From contig JACKQC010000004.1 in the NCBI GenBank assembly GCA_024233085.1, positions 1-64,000 of the forward strand: 64,000 nucleotides of DNA, read 5' to 3'. Under the pieces are notes generated by a model. It made no database searches and had not been told where the DNA came from. It saw nothing but the letters and a program-made list of their open reading frames with translations. Positions 34,707-43,594 of this stretch are shown one piece after another (the first letter of the stretch is position 1; each line of letters starts with the position of its first letter). The translations under genes and the position numbers were made by a program. Source of the DNA: Akkermansiaceae bacterium. Lineage in GTDB: Bacteria; Verrucomicrobiota; Verrucomicrobiia; Verrucomicrobiales; DEV007.

Positions 34707-35585
34707 ATGCTTCGAAAAACTTTCCTCATCCTCGCCCTCCTCTCGCCGGCGATCCCGTGCCGGCCCGCGATGGCCGACGAAACCAGGCCCTCCGTTTCCG
34801 CCTATGAAACCGCCACCGATATCCCCTATCGCACCGAAGCCGAACGGCGGGCGGATCCCTATATCGACGAGCGGTGCCGACTCGATGTTTACCATCCGAT
34901 CAAGAAGACCGGCTTCGTCACGGTGGTCTGGTTTCACGGTGGCGGACTGACGGGCGGCAACCGCTTCGTCCCGCGGGAATTGATGGAAAAGGGTCTCGCG
35001 GTGGTCGCGGCGAACTACCGGCTGAATCCCAAGGTGACCTGCCCGGTTTACATCGAAGATGCCGCCGCGGCGGTCGCCTGGACCTTCGCCCACATCGCCG
35101 AATACGGGGGCGACCCCGACCGGATCGCCGTGGCCGGACACTCGGCGGGAGGATACCTGACGAGCATGGTGGGACTCGACAAGCGCTGGCTGGCGAAGCA
35201 CGAGATCGACGCCAACCGCATTTTCGCGCTTTTCCCATTCAGCGGGCACACCGTCACGCATTTCACCGTCCGAAAAGAGCGCGGTATTCCACAGGAGCAA
35301 CCTGTCGTCGACGAGTTCGCGCCGCTGTTCCACGTTCGCCCGGACGCGCCGCCGCTGTTCCTGATGACCGGGGACCGGGAACTCGAAATGCTCGGCCGCC
35401 ACGAGGAAAACGCCTATCTCTGGCGCATGATGAAGGTCGCGGGACACGAAAAATCGCGGCTCCTCGAATTTGACGGGTTCAACCACGGCGGCATGGCCGG
35501 CCCCGGTCATCTCGTGATGCTTCGCGAATTGGGCGGGCTGGTGAAAGCCGCCGACGAATCCGGCGAGGCGGCGAAGAAGGAGTGA
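34707..35585 (+). CDS. Exported alpha/beta-hydrolase (esterase/lipase)
   Basis: 292 aa with a signal peptide (residues 1-23). Carboxylesterase type: oxyanion HGGG (77-80), nucleophile S146 in GHSAGGYL, acid in MTGDRELEM, and His in DGFNHGGMAG. No EF-hands, unlike the esterase at 22743. It could remove acyl groups from saccharides, in keeping with the preceding uronate and sugar-oxidation genes. It is convergent with ubiE with 16 bp between. Confidence 0.88.
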   Translation: MLRKTFLILALLSPAIPCRPAMADETRPSVSAYETATDIPYRTEAERRADPYIDERCRLDVYHPIKKTGFVTVVWFHGGGLTGGNRFVPRELMEKGLAVVAANYRLNPKVTCPVYIEDAAAAVAWTFAHIAEYGGDPDRIAVAGHSAGGYLTSMVGLDKRWLAKHEIDANRIFALFPFSGHTVTHFTVRKERGIPQEQPVVDEFAPLFHVRPDAPPLFLMTGDRELEMLGRHEENAYLWRMMKVAGHEKSRLLEFDGFNHGGMAGPGHLVMLRELGGLVKAADESGEAAKKE

Positions 35586-35601
35586 GCCCCGCCCTTCCCG
35601 A

Positions 35602-36297
35602 TCAGGTCCGGCCCAGGTAGATCGAGGAAATTCCGCCCCACAGCGGATGCCATTCCGCGTCGCGAAAACCCGCCTCACGAAGCCGGTCGAGCATCGTCTC
35701 TCCGGCCGGAAACCGCTCGATCGACTCGCCGAGGTAGGCGTAGGCCTCGCGATTCCCGGTCAGAAATCCCCCGATGGCGGGAAGCACCCGGTGCAGGTAA
35801 AAGCGGTAGGGTTTCCGAAGCGCCGCGGCGGTCGGCAGGGAAAAGTCGAGCACCGCGAGAAGGCCCGTGTCCGGTTTCAACACGCGCCGCATCTCGGCCA
35901 GCGCCCCCGCCCAGGAGGCCATGTTTCTCAGCCCATAGGCCACCGTGACGGCGTCGAATACCCCGTCGTCAAACGGCAGGCGCATCCCGTCGGCCACGAC
36001 GAGGTGGGCGAGGCCCCGCCGACGCGCGTGGCGCAACATCGGCGCGCAGAAATCCGCGCCCACCACCAGCGTCTCCGGGTCGCACGCCCCCGACACGGCC
36101 GCGGCCAGGTCTCCGCTCCCGGTCGCCACGTCGAGCACGCGCCCCGGAGAATTCGCCGCCACGAGGCGGGCGACTCGCCGCCGCCAGAGCCAGTCGACGC
36201 CGAGGCTCAGCACGTGGTTGGTCAGCACATAACGATTCGCGATCGACGCGAAGGCGCGCCGGACGAAGGCGGGGTCCTGATCGAGTGACGACGACAT
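35602..36297 (-). CDS. ubiE: Demethylmenaquinone methyltransferase (UbiE/MenG)
   Basis: 231 aa, AdoMet-dependent C-methylation of the quinone ring in menaquinone or ubiquinone synthesis. The start MSSSLDQDPAFVRRAFASIA and NRYVLTNHVLSLGVDWLWRR are family-typical; the AdoMet motif is DVATGSGDLA (56-65), and YGLRNM with AEMRRVLKPD complete the UbiE pattern. No other quinone genes adjoin. The tRNA-Leu gene and a terminator lie just upstream on the same strand. Confidence 0.93.
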   Translation of the reverse strand: MSSSLDQDPAFVRRAFASIANRYVLTNHVLSLGVDWLWRRRVARLVAANSPGRVLDVATGSGDLAAAVSGACDPETLVVGADFCAPMLRHARRRGLAHLVVADGMRLPFDDGVFDAVTVAYGLRNMASWAGALAEMRRVLKPDTGLLAVLDFSLPTAAALRKPYRFYLHRVLPAIGGFLTGNREAYAYLGESIERFPAGETMLDRLREAGFRDAEWHPLWGGISSIYLGRT

Positions 36298-36350
36298 CGG
36301 CCGCTACCGAAGCATTCCTTTTCTCGAAAACCAGCCGGGAAAACGAGAAA

Positions 36351-36380
36351 ACCGCCGGAGAACGCGGGGCGCCGGCGGTT
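36351..36380 (-). terminator. Terminator after tRNA-Leu
   Basis: Stem AACCGCCGG / CCGGCGGTT with a 12-nt loop; T-runs occur on both sides, so it may act in both directions. It begins 16 bp past the tRNA 3' end. Confidence 0.75.
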
Positions 36381-36395
36381 TTTCGAATCAAAAGC

Positions 36396-36480
36396 TGGTA
36401 CTCACGAGAGGACTCGAACCTCCACGGGTTGCCCCACTAGAACCTGAATCTAGCGCGTCTACCAATTCCGCCACGTGAGC
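36396..36480 (-). tRNA. tRNA-Leu (anticodon CAG)
   Basis: Read on the minus strand, the acceptor GCTCACG pairs with CGTGAGT, followed by A and an encoded CCA. The D-loop has GGAATTGGTAGACGCG, the anticodon arm CTAGA-TTCAGGT-TCTAG gives anticodon CAG, a long variable arm follows (class II tRNA), and the T-arm is GAGGTTCGAGTCCTC. Length 85 nt with CCA. Confidence 0.96.
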
Positions 36481-36559
36481 CTTTGGGTCGTTCGGACTGG
36501 AAACGGAACAAATCACGGATCATTGGGGGAGACAACCGGATTTTTCGCGTGCCGTTTCC

Positions 36560-37264
36560 TTATTCGAAGGCCACCGGCACCGGCTCCTCCCCGCGTCGGC
36601 GAAACCAGCCGGTGAGACTGTGGCGCTCCCGTCTCGCCGGGAGCACCTCGTGCCAGAATTCGGCGGACAGGAACACCGCCAGGGTGCCCGCCTCCGGCAA
36701 AAAATCGCGGAACGGCCCCTCGATGCCGGCCCGGCGATCGGTGTATAGGCGCAGTTGGCCGCCGTCGGCCTCCCTCCAATCGTCATTGAGATAAGCGATG
36801 ACGGACACCACGCGGGCCTGGCTGCCGGTGTGACGGTCGAGATGGGGAAGGTAGAACGCCCCCTCCGGATAACAGGCGAGATGAGCCTCCAACTCGAAGA
36901 GCCCGAGAAACAGCGCGCGATTCAATTCGAGGCGCAGCCCTTCCATCCGTCCCCAGTAGGCGGCCTGCGCCGGGGTGAGCCGGGGGACTTCAAGCCAGAA
37001 AATGCGGTCTGAACGAATCTCGGCCCGGCGTTTGCGCGCGGTTCCGCGGCCGACCGCGGCCCGGCGAAAGGCGCCCTCCTCCCGGAGCGCGGCGGACTCC
37101 TCGCGCAGGGCTCGGACCAGCGCGGGATCGAGAAAATGCGGCACGACCGCGAATCCCTCGGCGGCGAGGGCGTTCACGATGGGGTCAAAGGAGGAGGACG
37201 AGGGAGAAAGGGAAGACGTTTCCGCTTCACCGGGCGCGGGGCCCGTCACACGAAAGGCGCTCAT
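36560..37264 (-). CDS. 2-oxoglutarate/Fe(II)-dependent oxygenase (prolyl-4-hydroxylase-like)
   Basis: 234 aa from the ATG at 37264 (the frame extends to 37345 without homology). The double-stranded beta-helix has the iron ligands H141 and D143 in LPHLDRH and H205 in EFWHEV, and the 2-oxoglutarate arginine R214 in RHSLTGWFRRR. Such enzymes hydroxylate peptidyl proline or small molecules. The substrate is unknown; the length and pattern resemble the 2OG-FeII_Oxy_3 group. A single gene between tRNA-Leu and pabA. Confidence 0.88.
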   Translation of the reverse strand: MSAFRVTGPAPGEAETSSLSPSSSSFDPIVNALAAEGFAVVPHFLDPALVRALREESAALREEGAFRRAAVGRGTARKRRAEIRSDRIFWLEVPRLTPAQAAYWGRMEGLRLELNRALFLGLFELEAHLACYPEGAFYLPHLDRHTGSQARVVSVIAYLNDDWREADGGQLRLYTDRRAGIEGPFRDFLPEAGTLAVFLSAEFWHEVLPARRERHSLTGWFRRRGEEPVPVAFE

Positions 37265-37388
37265 GCGGTGGGGTGGGGACGCCGGCGGCTCGCGATCGCG
37301 TCGCCGGACAGGGCAGGCGGTAACCGCACCGCGGTCCCGTGTCAAGCGTCCTTTCCCGGAGGCCCCGACCGGATCGGTCCATCCCCGC

Positions 37389-37958
37389 TCAGACCGAAAT
37401 TTCCAGGAAATTACGCAGCAGATTCTTCCCTTCGCCGGTCAGGATGGACTCGGGATGAAACTGTACGCCGTGGATCGGGTATTCGCGATGCCGCAGGCCC
37501 ATGATCTCGCCCTCCTCGGTTTCGGCGACAATCTCGAGGCAGTCGGGCAGGGTGTCGCGCTTCACGATCAGCGAATGATAGCGCGTCGCTTCGAAGGGCT
37601 CCTCAAGGCCGCGAAAGACGCCGACGTTGGCGTGATGGATCGGCGAAGTTTTCCCGTGCATCAGCCGGTCGGCCCGCACGACATCGCCGCCAAACACCTC
37701 GCCGATGCACTGGTGCCCGAGGCACACGCCGAGCAGCGGCGTGGTGGGGCCGAACTCGCGGATCACGTCGCTGCTGATGCCCGCCTCCGTCGGCGTGCAG
37801 GGGCCGGGCGAGATGCAAATGCGCTCCGGCGCCTTCGCGCGAATCTCGCCAAGCGAGATCCGGTCGTTGCGAAAAACCTCCATTTCCGCCCCCAGTTCGC
37901 CGAAATACTGAACGAGATTGTAGGTAAAGGAATCGTAGTTGTCGATGACCAGAAGCAT
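37389..37958 (-). CDS. pabA: Anthranilate/aminodeoxychorismate synthase glutamine amidotransferase component
   Basis: 189 aa, the usual size for TrpG/PabA. Provides ammonia from glutamine to a chorismate-binding partner. VIDNYDSFTYNLVQYFGELG opens the class I amidotransferase fold; the oxyanion PGPCTP, the catalytic Cys79 in LLGVCLGHQCI, and His168 with Glu170 in HGVQFHPES are all present. No trpE, pabB or other tryptophan gene is next to it, so folate or tryptophan use cannot be decided. The start at 37958 matches the family N-terminus. Confidence 0.93.
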   Translation of the reverse strand: MLLVIDNYDSFTYNLVQYFGELGAEMEVFRNDRISLGEIRAKAPERICISPGPCTPTEAGISSDVIREFGPTTPLLGVCLGHQCIGEVFGGDVVRADRLMHGKTSPIHHANVGVFRGLEEPFEATRYHSLIVKRDTLPDCLEIVAETEEGEIMGLRHREYPIHGVQFHPESILTGEGKNLLRNFLEISV

Positions 37959-38130
37959 GGGGAGGGAAGCGAGGCGAAAAAAGACTGGAGGGAATGAAGC
38001 ACGTTCGCCGCCTTTTACACGCATTTGATTTCCCGTGGCGACCGCCGCGTTGGCATAGGCGCCTTAATTCGTTTTACAGGCCACCGTCTGAAAAATACCG
38101 TCGTTTCGACCGCCCCCCGTTTATCATCCG

Positions 38131-39570
38131 ATGTCCCGAACCCGCCCGCCCAATATCCTGTGGCTCTGCACCGACCAGCAGCGGTTCGAGACCGTTTCCG
38201 CCCTGGCCGGCAACCCGCTCATTCGCACGCCGAATCTCGACCGGCTCGCCGCCGAGGGCGTTTCCTTCACCAACGCCTTCTGCCAGTCGCCGGTCTGCGC
38301 GCCGAGCCGCGCGAGTTTCCTGACCGGCCGTTACCCGCGCACCACCCGCTGCCGGCAGAACGGGCAATCGATCCCGCCGGACGAGATTCTGTTGCCCAGG
38401 ATGTTTGCCGACGCCCACTATCGCTGCGGACTCGCCGGAAAACTGCATCTCGCCTCCTGTTCCGGGGGAAAAATCGAGCATCGCACCGACGACGGGTATC
38501 ACGACTTCCGGTGGTCGCACCATCCGCAACCGGACTGGGGCGACGCGAACGGCTACACCGCCTGGCTGACCGAAAAGGGACAGCGTTGGGAGCGGCTCTA
38601 TGAGCAGCCGCCCTCGGGCTCCGCTTTCTGGAAAAACGGCGTGCACGCCGAGCATCACCAGACGACTTGGTGCGCGGAAATGGCGGTGAAATTCATCCAC
38701 GAAAACGCGCGCCTGCCCTGGTTCTTCAGCTTCAACTGCTTCGCCCCGCATCATCCTTTCGATCCGCCGCCCGAATACCGGGAGCGCGTCGATCCGGCCA
38801 CCATGCCGCCGCCGAAACGCCGCCCGGGCGAACTTGAGAAGAAACCCTCCTTTCAAAAACTCGACGCCGAATGGGCCCACAACAGCCCCGGCGAGTTTCA
38901 CACCGGCGCCCTGACGGACCGCGATCACCTCGAAGTCCGCGCGGCGTATTACGCGATGTGCGAGCACATTGACCACGAGATCGGCCGCGTGCTCGACGCC
39001 CTGGACAAAACCGGCCAACGGGACAACACGATCGTCATTTTCATGTCCGACCACGGCGAGATGCTCGGCGACCACGGCCTCTATTTCAAGGGACCGCATT
39101 TCTACGACGAGGCCGTTCGCGTGCCGCTGATTCTGCGCTGGCCCGGGCAATTCGCCGAAAACCGGCGCGTCACCGGGCTCGTCGAATTGATCGATCTCGC
39201 CCCGACCCTGCTCGAGGCCGCCGGAATCCCGCCGCCGCCGAACCGGCTGCAGGGGATCAGTCTTACGGACCAGCTCACCGGAAAAGCCGACCCGTCCCGC
39301 CACCGCGAGCGCGTGTTTTCCGAATACTACAACGCCTGGACCCACGGCGAGGCCTACGCCACGATGCTGCGGACGGAGTCCGAGAAGATCGTCGTCTATC
39401 ACGGCACCGGCCAGGGCGAGTATTACGACCTCGTCGCCGATCCGGAGGAGTTCGACAACCGCTTCGACGATCCCGCCGCCTCCGGAGCGGTTCACGCGAT
39501 GTTGCGCCGCTGTTTTGACGCCAGCGTCTTCACGATGGACCCCGGCCCCCCGCGACTCGGGCCGTTTTGA
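38131..39570 (+). CDS. Sulfatase (arylsulfatase family), no signal peptide
   Basis: 479 aa. The formylglycine motif CAPSR has Cys56, in a SPVCAPSRASFLTGRYP context; metal-binding LWLCTDQQRFE and the later FMSDHGEMLGDHGLYFK support an active enzyme. No signal peptide is visible at the start MSRTRPPNILWLC, so a cytosolic enzyme or a mis-set start is possible, but the family core begins at residue 7, leaving little room. It releases sulfate from a sulfated sugar or small molecule. A dispersed palindrome lies between it and the convergent pelG. Confidence 0.92.
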   Translation: MSRTRPPNILWLCTDQQRFETVSALAGNPLIRTPNLDRLAAEGVSFTNAFCQSPVCAPSRASFLTGRYPRTTRCRQNGQSIPPDEILLPRMFADAHYRCGLAGKLHLASCSGGKIEHRTDDGYHDFRWSHHPQPDWGDANGYTAWLTEKGQRWERLYEQPPSGSAFWKNGVHAEHHQTTWCAEMAVKFIHENARLPWFFSFNCFAPHHPFDPPPEYRERVDPATMPPPKRRPGELEKKPSFQKLDAEWAHNSPGEFHTGALTDRDHLEVRAAYYAMCEHIDHEIGRVLDALDKTGQRDNTIVIFMSDHGEMLGDHGLYFKGPHFYDEAVRVPLILRWPGQFAENRRVTGLVELIDLAPTLLEAAGIPPPPNRLQGISLTDQLTGKADPSRHRERVFSEYYNAWTHGEAYATMLRTESEKIVVYHGTGQGEYYDLVADPEEFDNRFDDPAASGAVHAMLRRCFDASVFTMDPGPPRLGPF

Positions 39571-39575
39571 CAGCC

Positions 39576-39616
39576 GACCCAACAGGGTTGGGTCAGTGAC
39601 TCAACCCTGTTGGGTC
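39576..39616. repeat. Dispersed palindromic element, copy 5 (between sulfatase and pelG)
   Basis: 20-bp arms, GACCCAACAGGGTTGGGTCA (39576-39595) and TGACTCAACCCTGTTGGGTC (39597-39616), pair with one mismatch around one base. It begins 6 bp after the sulfatase stop and its far edge is the TGA stop of the leftward pelG. Confidence 0.92.
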
Positions 39617-40991
39617 ACGCGCCGGCGGCGGCGAAGACGCGGTATTCGAAGCGCGCGAGGCGGGCGTTCACGCGCCAGGCCGCGATGAACATCGCGACTC
39701 CGGCGGCGACGACGAAACCGAAGCCGTACCAGGCCTCGTTGGCCCGCAGAGTGGCGAAACTCAGGCCCGCGTTCCCGAGCGCGAAAACGGCGCAACTCAC
39801 CAGGGCGCCCCGGCGGTCGTCGAGGTAAAACAGAATCGTCAGCATGGCGAGAAACAGGATGAGCAAAAACGCCCCGACGAGCGTGACGCGGAAGATTCCC
39901 GCCTGAATGGCGCCGATCCCCAGCCACTCCGCGATTCGCTGCCCGTAGATGAGCAGCGACAGGGTCACGACCGCCTGCACGGAAACCAACTGGGCAAAAC
40001 CGGAGCGGAGCGAATCGACCATGTCGGCTTTGCGCGCCTCAATATCGCCGAGGGTGCCGCCGCGGTTCGTGGCGTCGAAGAAACGCTCGAAACAAGCGGC
40101 GAAATCGGTTTCGAGGCGGAGGAAAAACACCGCCATGCCGGGCACGATCGAGAGGAGACTGAGGTAAATGGAGAGATCGTACTCCAGCGAGGCGCGCAGG
40201 GCGCCGCTGACCCGGATATTGTGCTCCGAAAACCGCCAGAAGAGAATCTTGTCGATCCAAATGCCGGCGTTGTAGAGGAATCCGCAGAGGGCGAGCCCCG
40301 GATAACGGCGGAAATGACCCAGGAACGACCAGCTCGCGAGTTCGGCTCCGCCGCTCAGTTCCCGCCGCAGGGCGCCGAAGAGCAGGACGAAGAGCACCAG
40401 ATGCCCGGCCGCGAATCCCGCCAGCGCGGCCGTCACTCCCCAGCGGGTGGCGCCGAACCAGGCGGCCGCGCAACCGACCGCGTAACCGCAGGCGAACCCG
40501 AAAACCACGCCGCGGTAGTTTTGAAGGACGCCGAGATAATTCGCGCAGACGAAAATGAGGGACACGTAAACGAACAACGAAATCGCCCCGAGACGCACCC
40601 CGACCGGCTCCGGCATGAGCAGGCCGAACAGCACTCCCCCCGCGCCGAGGCTGAGAAACGCGGTCAGCACGAGCGCGGCGACGCAGGAGGGCAGGATGCC
40701 CATCCGGTCGCGGGCGGACAGGCGGTCGGCGGCGTAGCGGTTCAGCACGAACTGGAGGGCGCCCGTCAGGATCAGCGCCAGGGCGTAGGCGTGGGTGACG
40801 ATGGTGGAAAACAGCGTGCGTTCCGACTCCGAGATCAGCGGCTGAAGCAGGGCGTTGAGCAGGATGATCGACACGATCGAGATGATCCAGGGACCGCTGC
40901 TGATGATTCCGGCGTAGGCGTAGGCGCGCAGGGTCCCGTGCCACGAGGCCGGGGCGAGCATCTTGCGGATTTCGAATCCTATTCCTGCCAT
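39615..40991 (-). CDS. pelG: PelG, exopolysaccharide Pel inner-membrane transporter
   Basis: 458 aa from the ATG at 40991, the family N-terminus MAGIGFEIRKML. About twelve TM helices of Wzx/MOP flippase type, with family marks GIISSGPWIISI, FGFACGYAVG, GFLYNAGIWIDKILFW, and LDLSIYL-like LEYDLSIYLSLLSIVPGMAVFFLRLETDFA. PelG is thought to move the cationic GalNAc-rich polymer across the inner membrane with PelD, PelE and PelF. It is the last gene of the leftward pel cluster; its TGA stop lies in a dispersed palindrome. Confidence 0.95.
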   Translation of the reverse strand: MAGIGFEIRKMLAPASWHGTLRAYAYAGIISSGPWIISIVSIILLNALLQPLISESERTLFSTIVTHAYALALILTGALQFVLNRYAADRLSARDRMGILPSCVAALVLTAFLSLGAGGVLFGLLMPEPVGVRLGAISLFVYVSLIFVCANYLGVLQNYRGVVFGFACGYAVGCAAAWFGATRWGVTAALAGFAAGHLVLFVLLFGALRRELSGGAELASWSFLGHFRRYPGLALCGFLYNAGIWIDKILFWRFSEHNIRVSGALRASLEYDLSIYLSLLSIVPGMAVFFLRLETDFAACFERFFDATNRGGTLGDIEARKADMVDSLRSGFAQLVSVQAVVTLSLLIYGQRIAEWLGIGAIQAGIFRVTLVGAFLLILFLAMLTILFYLDDRRGALVSCAVFALGNAGLSFATLRANEAWYGFGFVVAAGVAMFIAAWRVNARLARFEYRVFAAAGA

Positions 40992-41016
40992 GTCGGGGAT
41001 AGAGTTTGAAAAAAAT

Positions 41017-42570
41017 TCAGGCGGCGGCGGGCGCGGCGGCGGGTTCCGCCAGTTTTTGGTAGAGCCGCCGATACTGGGCGATGACGGCGTCCTCTTGGTA
41101 GTGGCGCTCGAGCCGCGCAATCCCGGCCGCGCCGAGGCGATCCTGGAGGTCGCGGTCGCCCAACAACTCGAGAATGGCCGCGGCGAGCGCGCCGGAGTCG
41201 GCGACGGGCACGACGCGGCCCGCCGAACCGAGCGCGGGCTGCTCGCCGGGGTGTCCCTCGATCAATTCCGGGCAGGCGCCCACGGCGGTCGCCACGACGG
41301 GCATCCCGGCGCCGAAGGCCTCCAGCAGCGAAAAGGGCAGGCCCTCGCTGACGCTGCTCAGCACCATGAGATCGAATTCGGGCAGCGCCTGTTCGGGCGC
41401 GGCCGGCCCGGTGAACATCACCCTTTCCTGAAGTCCCAGCTCATCGAGCAGGCGCCGGCATTCGGCGAAGTAGCCGGGTTCCTCCTCGGTGGGACCGACG
41501 AGGTAAAACCGCGCGTCCGGGCAATCGCGAACCACCCGGCGGGCGGCTCTCAGGAGCGTTTTGACATCCTTGATGGCGACGACGCGGCCGAAGAAGCCCA
41601 CGTTCCGGCGCCCGGGATTCTCGCGGCGTTTGTCGGCGCGGGTTTGGCGCACGGCCCGGTAACGGTCGATCGCGATGCCGTTGGGGATGACGCCGATCCG
41701 ATCCGGAGGCGCGCCGAACTCGGCCTGATAAGCCGCGTTTTTCTGGAACAGGGAAACGATGGCGTCGGCCGAATGATAGGCGAAACGGCCGGCCTCGACG
41801 AAGAAATCCATCCACAGGCGACGTAGGGGCGAGACGCCCTCGGGCCCGCCCCCGGGGCCGCCGGCAGCCCACTCGAGGCGCAGCAATTCGGCAATGCGCT
41901 CGCGCACGTAGATGCCATGCTCGCTGAGGAGAAAGGTCGAACCCGGCCGGCCGCCCGCCATCGCGCCCAACAGGCCGGCGTAACCGGTCGATACACTGTG
42001 GTAAACGGCCGCCCCGGGCAATTGATCCCGAAAGCGCAGCAAGCGCCACACGGGCTGGAGCAGAAAACGGACGTTCCAGAAAAAATCGCTGAACGACACT
42101 CCGGGAAAGCGGCCGCGGTAAAAGGCCGCGAGCCGGTCCCAGGTGAGCGGGTGACGCCAGAAACTCTCGAAGCCCGCGCCGCCCGCGAGATCGGCGGCGT
42201 CGGCGAGCAGTCGCGCCACCTCCGCGTCTTTTCCGGCTTCGCCGTGGCGGGAAACGAGCGCTTCGAATCCGGCGAGCAGTTTATCGAGCTTCTTCGATGA
42301 AATCGCGCCCGAACGATCCTCCTCTCCGGCGGGCTCGAACAAGAACAGTTCGCGGATCGAGGCGACGTTCCCGGGGATTTCGTATTTGCACTCGCCGGCG
42401 AGGCGTTTTTCGGCGCCGAGATAGACCACGGAAAAACGGAGGTCCGGCAACGCGGTCAGAATCTGGTGAACCCAGGTGGACACGCCACCCCGGACGTAGG
42501 GCCAGGTGCCCTCCAGCAACAGGCAGATGTCCACCCTGTCCGAATTCTCGTGTTGTCCTTTGGAAATCAT
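41017..42570 (-). CDS. pelF: PelF, Pel polysaccharide glycosyltransferase
   Basis: 517 aa, GT4-family cytosolic glycosyltransferase that would polymerise the Pel chain from UDP-sugar. The diagnostic PelF start is present: VDICLLLEGTWPYVRGGVSTWVH; then SEHGIYVRER, IPNGIAIDRYR, VAIKDVKTLLRAAR, and the EX7E catalytic motif SEGLPFSLLEAFGAG. Length is near that of Pseudomonas PelF (507). It lies 25 bp before pelG and 9 bp after pelE. Confidence 0.96.
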   Translation of the reverse strand: MISKGQHENSDRVDICLLLEGTWPYVRGGVSTWVHQILTALPDLRFSVVYLGAEKRLAGECKYEIPGNVASIRELFLFEPAGEEDRSGAISSKKLDKLLAGFEALVSRHGEAGKDAEVARLLADAADLAGGAGFESFWRHPLTWDRLAAFYRGRFPGVSFSDFFWNVRFLLQPVWRLLRFRDQLPGAAVYHSVSTGYAGLLGAMAGGRPGSTFLLSEHGIYVRERIAELLRLEWAAGGPGGGPEGVSPLRRLWMDFFVEAGRFAYHSADAIVSLFQKNAAYQAEFGAPPDRIGVIPNGIAIDRYRAVRQTRADKRRENPGRRNVGFFGRVVAIKDVKTLLRAARRVVRDCPDARFYLVGPTEEEPGYFAECRRLLDELGLQERVMFTGPAAPEQALPEFDLMVLSSVSEGLPFSLLEAFGAGMPVVATAVGACPELIEGHPGEQPALGSAGRVVPVADSGALAAAILELLGDRDLQDRLGAAGIARLERHYQEDAVIAQYRRLYQKLAEPAAAPAAA

Positions 42571-42579
42571 CGCGGTGTG

Positions 42580-43590
42580 TCAGCGGGCGGCCGCCGGTGC
42601 GCCGAGCCAGAAATGGCGGACGGCGGCGGGCAGGCCCGATTCGTTTCCGGCCTCGGCGAGACGCCCGACGGCGGCGGCCGTCCGGCGCCAGTTGCCTGAG
42701 GCGGCGAAAAACGCGACTTCGAGCCGGTCGGCGTAGCCGCCGGCGCCGCGCAGGGCGCACAGGCGTCCGTATAGATCGGGAATCTCCTCCATCCGATCGA
42801 GGCCGATGAGGCAAAGGGCCATTCCGAAAAGGCAGGCGGGATTTTCCGGAGCCATCTCGACCGCCCGGCCAAACTGGGAAGCGGCTTCCTCGAGTGCGGC
42901 CGCCGTCTCCTCGCCCGGCAGCAAGCCGGCTTCCGCGGCCCCGTGAAGCGCCCAGCCGAGCCGCTCGCGATCGGCCGCCCCGGCGGCGCCCGACCGAACC
43001 CGCTCCCGAAGCGATTCGACGCGGCGATCGTTTTTTTCCGTCAGGGCCGCGAGGGCGCCCTGGGCGAAGAGCTGGGTCCGGGCGTCGGGCAGTTCGCGGA
43101 GCCGCCGCAGCAGAGACACCGAACCGCGTCCGCCCTCGCTCATGAGAATGGGAACCGCCAGGCGATGGGCGCCGAAGAATCCGTTCGAGACCGATTCGGC
43201 GAGGGGCTCCGAGACGGGAACCGGCGCGGGCCCGGCGGAGGAACGCGCGAGGGGATTGCCGAAAAGGAAGGGTCCCGGTTTTTCCGGCGCGGCAAGCGGG
43301 CGACCGATGGCGGCGTCGAGCCACATGGCGGCTAGGCATCCGAGCACGGGAGTCAGAAAACACAGGAGCGCCGCGAGGATGCCGAGCGTGGTGTAGCCCC
43401 GGCGTTCGCGGGCGCCGGGAAACATCCGCATCGCCAGCGCGGCGATGACGGCGACGGCCGCGTGAATGGCCAGCGCGCCGGCGACCGGGGGCACCGCGCT
43501 GGTGCCGATGCCCTTGACGGCCACGAACACCGCGCCCGCGTCGAGCAAAGCGAGCAGGCCGAACACGAGGAGCAGCGGCGGCGCGATCAT
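42580..43590 (-). CDS. pelE: PelE-like membrane/TPR protein
   Basis: 336 aa. Two or three TM segments at the N-terminus (about residues 5-95) precede a soluble helical part with TPR-like repeats (ETAAALEEAASQFGRAVEMA, NPACLFGMALCLIGL). This layout and the position between pelD and pelF are those of PelE; sequence alone would be weak support. PelE is thought to join PelD and PelG in the inner-membrane complex. Short gap of 4 bp from pelD. Confidence 0.8.
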   Translation of the reverse strand: MIAPPLLLVFGLLALLDAGAVFVAVKGIGTSAVPPVAGALAIHAAVAVIAALAMRMFPGARERRGYTTLGILAALLCFLTPVLGCLAAMWLDAAIGRPLAAPEKPGPFLFGNPLARSSAGPAPVPVSEPLAESVSNGFFGAHRLAVPILMSEGGRGSVSLLRRLRELPDARTQLFAQGALAALTEKNDRRVESLRERVRSGAAGAADRERLGWALHGAAEAGLLPGEETAAALEEAASQFGRAVEMAPENPACLFGMALCLIGLDRMEEIPDLYGRLCALRGAGGYADRLEVAFFAASGNWRRTAAAVGRLAEAGNESGLPAAVRHFWLGAPAAAR

Positions 43591-43594
43591 TCCT

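Noticed and set aside
39576..39616. Bidirectional transcription terminator
   Set aside because: Strong stem between convergent genes but no T-run on either side, and the same element occurs within coding sequence.
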